This document shows, one piece after another, positions 8,241 to 11,797 of a stretch of 11,797 nucleotides of DNA. Made by a program: the position numbers and the translations under genes. The notes beneath the pieces were generated by a model. It was not told the DNA's origin and searched no databases. It worked only from the letters and a program-made list of their open reading frames with translations. Within the stretch, counting starts at the first letter, position 1; every line of letters starts with the position of its first letter. This DNA is from Oligoflexaceae bacterium (GTDB taxonomy: Bacteria > Bdellovibrionota_B > Oligoflexia > Oligoflexales > Oligoflexaceae). The stretch lies in assembly GCA_947474445.1 (NCBI GenBank), contig CANJJY010000107.1, positions 1 through 11,797 of the forward strand, written 5' to 3'.

Positions 8241-9259
8241 AGACGACCATCTCTCGTGCTCTTTCGCTCAGCCTTGTCACGGCCAGTCTCCTCGTTTCGG
8301 CGTGCGCAACCGACGGTAAAAAATTGGAAGTGGGGCCGGCGCAACGGCAGAATCCCTTGGCGGGAATGCGGTTCTATCGCGCGGAAAACCCTGAAATTCG
8401 CACCGCTGCGGTCAGTTCGGACCAAACCAAAGCCCAGGCCTTTCAAATCATCGCCGATCAGCCCGCTGCTGTTTGGCTCGGAGCGTGGAGCGGACCTATC
8501 AAAGCCGCGATCGAAAAACTTGTGGTGGCAGCTGAGGCGCAGGGTGCGCAGCTCGTCGCCGTTCCCTATAACATTCCCTATCGCGATTGTGGGCAGCATT
8601 CAGCCGGTGGTCTGGAAGCGAGTGCTTATGAGACCTGGATTGCGGAGCTTGCCGCTGGCCTCGGTCAGCATCGAGCGATTCTCATTCTCGAGCCGGATGC
8701 GATTCCCTTGATCGATTGCCTCACGCCCGAACTGCGGGCGGAACGTTGGCGCCTTTTGCATCAGGCTATCGCAACGCTGAAGACGCAATCGCGAGCCCTC
8801 GTCTACGTCGACGTTGGACATGGCAACTGGATACCAGCGGCTGATATGCTTCAGCGTCTTGATGCCATCGGCATCGATCGAGCCGATGGTTTCGCGATCA
8901 ATACCAGCAATTACCAGCTGAATGACAACAACCTAGCGTTTGCCCGCAGTTTGCAGCAGCATTTCCCGGACAAGGGTTATGTGTTCGATACCTCGCGCAA
9001 TGGACGCGGACCGAGTCCGGATCTCGCCTGGTGCAATCCTCCTGGTCGCGCGATCGGTTCTTTGCCGCAGGTGCTCGACGGCAAAGATGGGCCGGACGCC
9101 TATCTCTGGGTCAAACGTCCAGGTGAATCCGACGGGACTTGCAACGGCGGACCGAAGGCCGGTGTCTTTTGGAGTGAAATGGCCTTAGAATTGGTAAGAA
9201 ACGTCGACGCTTCACTCCTTCCGTCCGCCGCGAACAGCGTACAGGAGAAGCGGCGCTAG
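8237..9259 (+). CDS. GH6 cellulase (probable endoglucanase), lipoprotein
   Basis: Glycoside hydrolase family 6 enzyme, 340 residues, inverting hydrolysis of beta-1,4-glucan. The signal peptide ends in a good lipobox LVSAC with Cys23, so the enzyme should be lipid-anchored in the envelope, probably outer membrane since residue +2 is Ala. The catalytic domain fills nearly all the rest; no cellulose-binding module or Ser/Pro linker is present. Key sites: YRDCGQHSAGG with Asp117 and ILEPDAIP with Asp154, corresponding by motif to the two active-site aspartates of GH6; the late LWVKRPGESDG motif; and four Cys in places matching the two conserved GH6 disulphides (YRDC/IDC and WCNPPGR/GTCNGG). Small size and lack of a binding module favour an endoglucanase acting on soluble or amorphous glucan. 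The start overlaps the ATPase stop (ATGA), with GGAGG 10 bases upstream. Confidence 0.93.
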   Translation: MKTTISRALSLSLVTASLLVSACATDGKKLEVGPAQRQNPLAGMRFYRAENPEIRTAAVSSDQTKAQAFQIIADQPAAVWLGAWSGPIKAAIEKLVVAAEAQGAQLVAVPYNIPYRDCGQHSAGGLEASAYETWIAELAAGLGQHRAILILEPDAIPLIDCLTPELRAERWRLLHQAIATLKTQSRALVYVDVGHGNWIPAADMLQRLDAIGIDRADGFAINTSNYQLNDNNLAFARSLQQHFPDKGYVFDTSRNGRGPSPDLAWCNPPGRAIGSLPQVLDGKDGPDAYLWVKRPGESDGTCNGGPKAGVFWSEMALELVRNVDASLLPSAANSVQEKRR

Positions 9260-9283
9260 ACCATCATTGAAAGGAGATTTTTG

Positions 9284-9868
9284 ATGCAGAAGGGGCGACT
9301 GGAAGCCTTTAGCGATGGCGTCTTCGCTATCATCATCACGATCATGGTGCTCGAGCTCAAGGTGCCTCATGGCGATGACCTGCACGCACTTGCGCCCCTT
9401 CTACCGGTCTTCATCAGCTATGTATTGAGCTTTGTGTTCGTTGCGATCTATTGGAACAACCATCATCATCTGCTGCATGCTGTCCACAAGATCAACGGAG
9501 CGATCCTCTGGGCTAATATCCACCTTTTGTTTTGGCTTTCCTTGATTCCCTTCACGACGGCGTGGATGGGCGAGAATAATTTTACAACGCTGCCGGTTGC
9601 TGCTTATGGGGTCGTGCTTTTTATGTGCGGACTGGCCTATTTTCTCTTAGCCACCTGCCTCGTTCATCATCACGGCAAGGATTCTATTCTCGGACGTGCG
9701 CTCGGGATGGATATCAAAGGCAGGGTGTCGCTCGTCATCTATGCTGTCGCGATCCTCTTTGCTTTCATTCAAGCTTGGGTTTCCTATGGAGCTTATATCT
9801 GCGTGGCGATCATGTGGCTCGTGCCGGACCGTCGCATTGAAAAAGTCTTGGAGCAGGGCCATCAGTAG
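9284..9868 (+). CDS. TMEM175-like potassium channel protein (DUF1211)
   Basis: Integral membrane protein of 194 residues with the hallmark FSDGVFAI at residues 9-16 in the first membrane helix, then a second helix region SYVLSFVFVAIYWNNHHHLLH, characteristic of bacterial TMEM175 channels (one six-helix unit; several units assemble around a K+ pore). A further LFWLSLIPFTTAW segment and two later hydrophobic stretches agree with six helices. The ATG at 9284 is used because AAGGAG (9271-9276) lies 7 bases before it; the in-frame TTG at 9281 is less likely. It starts 24 bases after the GH6 stop, so it is probably co-transcribed with the glucan operon. A functional tie to glucan use is not evident; it may just be the last gene of the transcript. 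Confidence 0.88.
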   Translation: MQKGRLEAFSDGVFAIIITIMVLELKVPHGDDLHALAPLLPVFISYVLSFVFVAIYWNNHHHLLHAVHKINGAILWANIHLLFWLSLIPFTTAWMGENNFTTLPVAAYGVVLFMCGLAYFLLATCLVHHHGKDSILGRALGMDIKGRVSLVIYAVAILFAFIQAWVSYGAYICVAIMWLVPDRRIEKVLEQGHQ

Positions 9869-9906
9869 GCCATCGGTAATCCCTAGGACTTTTATGTGTC
9901 GACCCT

Positions 9907-9947
9907 AAAAAAAATCCCCCTTCTCTTCATCATGAAAAGAAGGGGGA
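9907..9947 (-). terminator. Rho-independent terminator of the minus-strand repeat-protein gene
   Basis: A 10-bp perfect stem, TCCCCCTTCT (9915-9924) pairing with AGAAGGGGGA (9938-9947), can be extended by TTC/GAA inside the loop. On the minus strand the hairpin is followed by eight T residues (the A-tract at 9907-9914). It lies 23 bases past the stop of the minus-strand gene. Read on the plus strand the same hairpin has no T-tract after it, so it would be at best a weak stop for the long operon arriving from the left; no separate plus-strand terminator is seen. Confidence 0.88.
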
Positions 9948-9970
9948 AACCAATCGTATTATCAAATAAC

Positions 9971-10300
9971 TTAGAGAACTTTGGCTCTGAGATATTCTTC
10001 AAGGCTTTGCTCTTCGCCCGTCTGTTCGTTGAACAGCGGATTGCCACCGGCGTAGACGGTATCGACGGGATCACAATAGATATTGAGACCTTTGGTGCTC
10101 AGGTATTCTTCGCGACTGAGTCTTTCGCCTGTCGTCTCGTCAAATAAGGGCGTCCCACCCAGGTAAAAAGTCCCGACTGGATCGCAGTACATATTCAAGC
10201 CTGTTTCGGGCTGAACATCGCCAGCTTCGCTGGTGACGGCGGCTGCGTTGGCGGCAAAAAGCAAACTCGCAGAGGCTACGATCGTCTGGATAAGTTTCAT
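9971..10300 (-). CDS. Secreted two-repeat protein, unknown family
   Basis: A 109-residue protein that I do not recognise. Residues 1-21 form a Sec signal peptide (basic start, hydrophobic core, cleavage probably after ANAAA). After a short linker the protein is two tandem 37-residue units, residues 34-70 and 71-107. They share GLN-x-YCDPV, then T-x-Y-x-GG-x-PLF, then TGE and EEYL. Each unit carries a single Cys, so the units could be bridged to one another or to a partner. The ATG at 10300 is chosen for the signal peptide and for AAGGAAAGGG just upstream; the frame stays open upstream but adds no plausible sequence. The gene converges on the glucan operon and has its own terminator. It is most likely a periplasmic or exported small protein; function is unknown. 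Confidence 0.8.
   Translation of the reverse strand: MKLIQTIVASASLLFAANAAAVTSEAGDVQPETGLNMYCDPVGTFYLGGTPLFDETTGERLSREEYLSTKGLNIYCDPVDTVYAGGNPLFNEQTGEEQSLEEYLRAKVL
9974..10192 (-). repeat. Two in-frame tandem units of 111 bases
   Basis: The two units (about 9980-10090 and 10091-10201 on the minus strand) encode the 37-residue repeats. They match well at protein level but less well as DNA (for example GGCGTAGACGG against CCAGGTAAAAAG at the same place), so the duplication is old and has been kept by selection on the protein and is not a fresh slippage event. Edges are approximate. Confidence 0.7.
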
Positions 10301-10644
10301 GGGGAGCCCTTTCCTTAAGATAAACTGAAATCGTGAGCGTTGACTCGATTGACTCTCGTTGTGCTTCAGTCCACTTCCGTCAACACCCATTCCTCAGACA
10401 CATTCTATGTAATGCAAGTATCGGGAAAAGACTAGGATTGGCCGGTCAGTTAGGAAGGATTAGGTCGGGCTTTTGGACATGGTTTCGCCCTCCTCGCATG
10501 CAGGTCTTCGCATTTATTTTTGACTGTCGCGAAGGAAGGACAAGAAGGATTCATCGTCCGTGATGCTGCTGTGGGACACTCAGCTTGAGGTCTTTGTCCT
10601 TTTTGAAATTGTGTTGCTGCTGCTTTTCACTGTTGGAGTTGTCT
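10301..10644. other. Divergent intergenic region, 344 bases
   Basis: This stretch separates the minus-strand repeat-protein gene from the plus-strand lipoprotein gene and should hold both promoters. I could not pair convincing -35 and -10 boxes for either. Visible structure is a direct repeat of TTGACTC at 10340-10346 and 10349-10355 (9-base period), 40-55 bases upstream of the minus-strand start codon. Short open frames here and across the lipoprotein start (for example 10560-10763) have no ribosome binding site or recognisable product and are taken as chance. Confidence 0.5.
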
Positions 10645-11235
10645 ATGAAGCTGTCAATGACCCTGCTCTTGCCTCTCGTCTGTCTGATCCCCTTGCATGG
10701 CTGCGCGAAGAAAGATCAAGAATCAGTTGTCTTAGACAACGGTACGGCCGCCTTTCCACCTGACGTCGCGCGTGCGATCAAGGCAGCCTGTGATCAAGAA
10801 GTCCCAGGTGGAATCCAGAGTACGGCGATCAGCAAAGAAGAGTGCTATCTCTTTATTGCGGGCGCTTCCAATCAAGAATCATCCTGGAATCTCAATATGA
10901 GGCCCGAGGCCTGGGGACAGGTCAATAACCCCGCTCGCGGCTTAACGCAGAGCCGCGATACCGATGCCACCTTCGTCGGTTTGGATGTATGCCGGGGACA
11001 CTTGGATTCTGATCCCGTCTGTAATCTACGTGTCGGCCTGCGCAACCTGACGATTCGCGCCAACACCTTGGATGCTGGCATCAGCGTGCACCTCGGGAGT
11101 CCGAATCCAGGTGCCAAGCCTGGCTACCTCGCGACGATCAAACGCGTGTGGGATCGTGCCGATGTGCGATCGGCTCTGGGAATTACCGGGACGGTGCGGG
11201 ATTGGGAGACTGTGCGCTGGGTGAATCTGCGCTGA
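10645..11235 (+). CDS. Lysozyme/lytic-transglycosylase-like lipoprotein
   Basis: A 196-residue protein with a lipoprotein signal ending LHGC (Cys20). The mature part has a lysozyme-like fold signature: a glutamate in GASNQESSWN (Glu78, candidate catalytic residue), followed by NPARGLTQ (residues 95-102), like the G-L/M-x-Q step of SLT-type lytic transglycosylases. That family cleaves peptidoglycan glycan strands. Four Cys (49, 67, 116, 126) may form disulphides. The ATG at 10645 is chosen because GGAG (10635-10638) lies 6 bases upstream and gives a normal signal peptide; the 20 codons upstream in frame are not needed. The assignment to a subfamily is uncertain, and the domain is short. It could be a cell-wall remodelling or predation-type muramidase. 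The gene stands alone between two non-coding regions. Confidence 0.7.
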   Translation: MKLSMTLLLPLVCLIPLHGCAKKDQESVVLDNGTAAFPPDVARAIKAACDQEVPGGIQSTAISKEECYLFIAGASNQESSWNLNMRPEAWGQVNNPARGLTQSRDTDATFVGLDVCRGHLDSDPVCNLRVGLRNLTIRANTLDAGISVHLGSPNPGAKPGYLATIKRVWDRADVRSALGITGTVRDWETVRWVNLR

Positions 11236-11251
11236 TCTCAAGGCTCGCTCA

Positions 11252-11275
11252 TTTTTACTGCTATAGCAGTAAAAA
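11252..11275. repeat. Perfect 24-base palindrome (operator or terminator-like)
   Basis: TTTTTACTGC, a central TATA, and the exact reverse complement GCAGTAAAAA, starting 16 bases after the lipoprotein stop. Seven T residues follow at 11281-11287 after a 5-base gap. As RNA it forms a 10-bp, AT-rich stem with a 4-base loop, so it may be a weak terminator for the lipoprotein gene. The symmetry and the second copy downstream make a repressor operator equally plausible. Confidence 0.6.
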
Positions 11276-11312
11276 GATCGTTTTTTTGAGGAAATTGACA
11301 TAGAATTTTCTT

Positions 11313-11329
11313 AAAAGGGCCCCCTTTTT
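11313..11329. other. Short G/C-centred inverted repeat with T-run
   Basis: AAAAGGG and CCCTTTT face each other across two C bases (11313-11328), with a T-run at 11325-11329. It might act as a weak terminator in either direction, but the loop is too small for the full stem and the T-run is shared with the next element. Low weight. Confidence 0.25.
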
Positions 11330-11346
11330 ACTGCTAAAGCAGGAAA
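11325..11346. repeat. Second, imperfect copy of the palindrome
   Basis: TTTTTACTGCTAAAGCAG at 11325-11342 repeats bases 11252-11269 with a single change, 73 bases further on and in the same orientation. As a dyad it is weaker (CTGC/GCAG plus TTT/AAA with one mismatch). It ends just before the open frame of the HipA-like fragment. Confidence 0.6.
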
Positions 11347-11349
11347 TGA

Positions 11350-11586
11350 GATAATATAATTCGCCTTGCGCCGGTCTACGACTTTCTCAATTCAAGCATT
11401 GTTTTGAGAGATCCGGAAGAAATAGCTTTGCCGTTGGATGGAAAGAAGAGAGGACTCACCTATAAAACCCTCGTCAGATATTTTGGGCAAGAAAGATTAG
11501 GCATAGAAACCAAAGTTGTCGATGAACAGCTCGCAAAATTTACCCAAATCCTACCGACACCCCCGCTAACCCTGCTCCCTCGGTAA
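11350..11586 (+). pseudogene. HipA-like kinase, C-terminal fragment
   Basis: The frame translates from 11350 as DNIIRLAPVYDFLNSS, then LRDPEEIALPLDGKKRGLTYKTL, then YFGQERLG and VVDEQLAKF. This matches the C-terminal half of HipA-family serine/threonine kinases (toxins of HipBA toxin-antitoxin pairs), where (L)xPxYDxLN contains the Mg-binding Asp and ALPLxGKKRxLT follows. The N-terminal domain, ATP-binding part and catalytic Asp loop are missing: an in-frame TGA stands at 11347 and no plausible HipA sequence precedes it. After TQILP the sequence leaves the family pattern and stops at 11584-11586, about 20-30 residues short. No good start codon or ribosome binding site exists (TTG 11404 is the first start-type codon). 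It is therefore a decayed or recombined remnant that should be inactive. Confidence 0.65.
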
Positions 11587-11636
11587 GTATACAAAAAATT
11601 AGTGATTCCAAAGCATACACGTGTTCTGACGTTTAC

Positions 11637-11797
11637 ATGACGCTTAAAAAAATATCCAAAAGAATCAGCCCTCATTCAGCGATTCATCGTGGCTTAAAAT
11701 CTGCATTTAAAAAGTATGGCTTCCGAGGTCATTCGTTTGGGTTGAATTCATACCCGGAGGAAGAGCCTAATAAGCCCCCACATGATTCATCGAGGGA
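11637..11797 (+). CDS. Unidentified open frame running off the window
   Basis: The frame has no stop from 11526 to the last base, about 90 codons, long for AT-rich DNA; the first ATG is 11637 (MTLKKISKRISPHSAIHRGL...). The product is basic at first and then Pro/Glu-rich, and I do not recognise it. No ribosome binding site is visible before 11637, so the frame could instead be the tail of a broken gene joined to the HipA fragment, with which it overlaps out of frame at 11526-11586. The frame is incomplete at the right edge. Confidence 0.3.
   Translation, partial: MTLKKISKRISPHSAIHRGLKSAFKKYGFRGHSFGLNSYPEEEPNKPPHDSSR

Noticed and set aside
9971..10201. The tandem repeat as a CRISPR-like array
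   Set aside because: There are only two units, contiguous without spacers, and they are in-frame protein repeats.
10560..10763. 67-codon frame with a hydrophobic start overlapping the lipoprotein gene
   Set aside because: It has no ribosome binding site and overlaps out of frame with the lipoprotein signal and N-terminus; the hydrophobicity comes from reading the T-rich leader.
11295..11360. TTGACA (11295-11300) and TATAAT (11355-11360) as a promoter
   Set aside because: The spacing is far too long, no -10 lies 16-18 bases after TTGACA, and TATAAT falls within HipA-like codons, so it is probably coincidental.
11460..11675. 71-codon minus-strand frame opposite the HipA fragment
   Set aside because: It shows no family features and is the antisense of the recognisable HipA-like codons.

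Overview
The window is about 11.8 kb of fairly GC-rich DNA, ending in a short AT-richer tail. It looks like the chromosome of a Gram-negative bacterium. The evidence is several lipoprotein signal peptides, an Ala-x-Ala type Sec signal, strong AAGGAG-type ribosome binding sites and a HipA remnant. A deltaproteobacterium-like or Bdellovibrionota (Oligoflexia-like) host would fit, but that is a guess from style and not a marker-based call.

Bases 1-9868 are one dense plus-strand gene set, very probably a single operon whose promoter lies upstream of the window. The order is: DppF/OppF-type ABC ATPase (5' end cut off by the window), GH1 beta-glucosidase, ROK-family regulator, a 15-codon leader ORF, family-5 solute-binding lipoprotein, two DppB/DppC-type permeases, a DppD/OppD-type ABC ATPase, a GH6 cellulase lipoprotein and a TMEM175-like channel. 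Most junctions overlap (ATGA or longer), so translation is coupled. Together the genes describe uptake and breakdown of cello-oligosaccharides or related beta-glucans. The GH6 enzyme cuts beta-1,4-glucan outside the cytoplasm, the binding protein and Opp-type ABC transporter import the oligosaccharides, the cytoplasmic GH1 enzyme releases glucose, and the ROK protein probably senses the sugar. The two ATPase genes sit at opposite ends of the cluster instead of side by side.

Bases 9869-10300 hold a convergent minus-strand gene for a 109-residue secreted protein made almost entirely of two 37-residue tandem repeats, with its own terminator at 9907-9947. A 344-base intergenic stretch follows. 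Next, on the plus strand, is a lipoprotein with a lysozyme/lytic-transglycosylase-like domain (10645-11235).

Bases 11236-11797 are AT-richer and look like a decayed or rearranged region. They hold a perfect 24-base palindrome and an imperfect second copy 73 bases away, then a fragment coding only for the C-terminal part of a HipA-like kinase, then a frame open to the window edge that I cannot identify. The most unusual items are the two-repeat secreted protein, the leader ORF coupled to the binding-protein gene, the palindrome pair next to the HipA remnant, and the ROK protein lacking the family's cysteine cluster.
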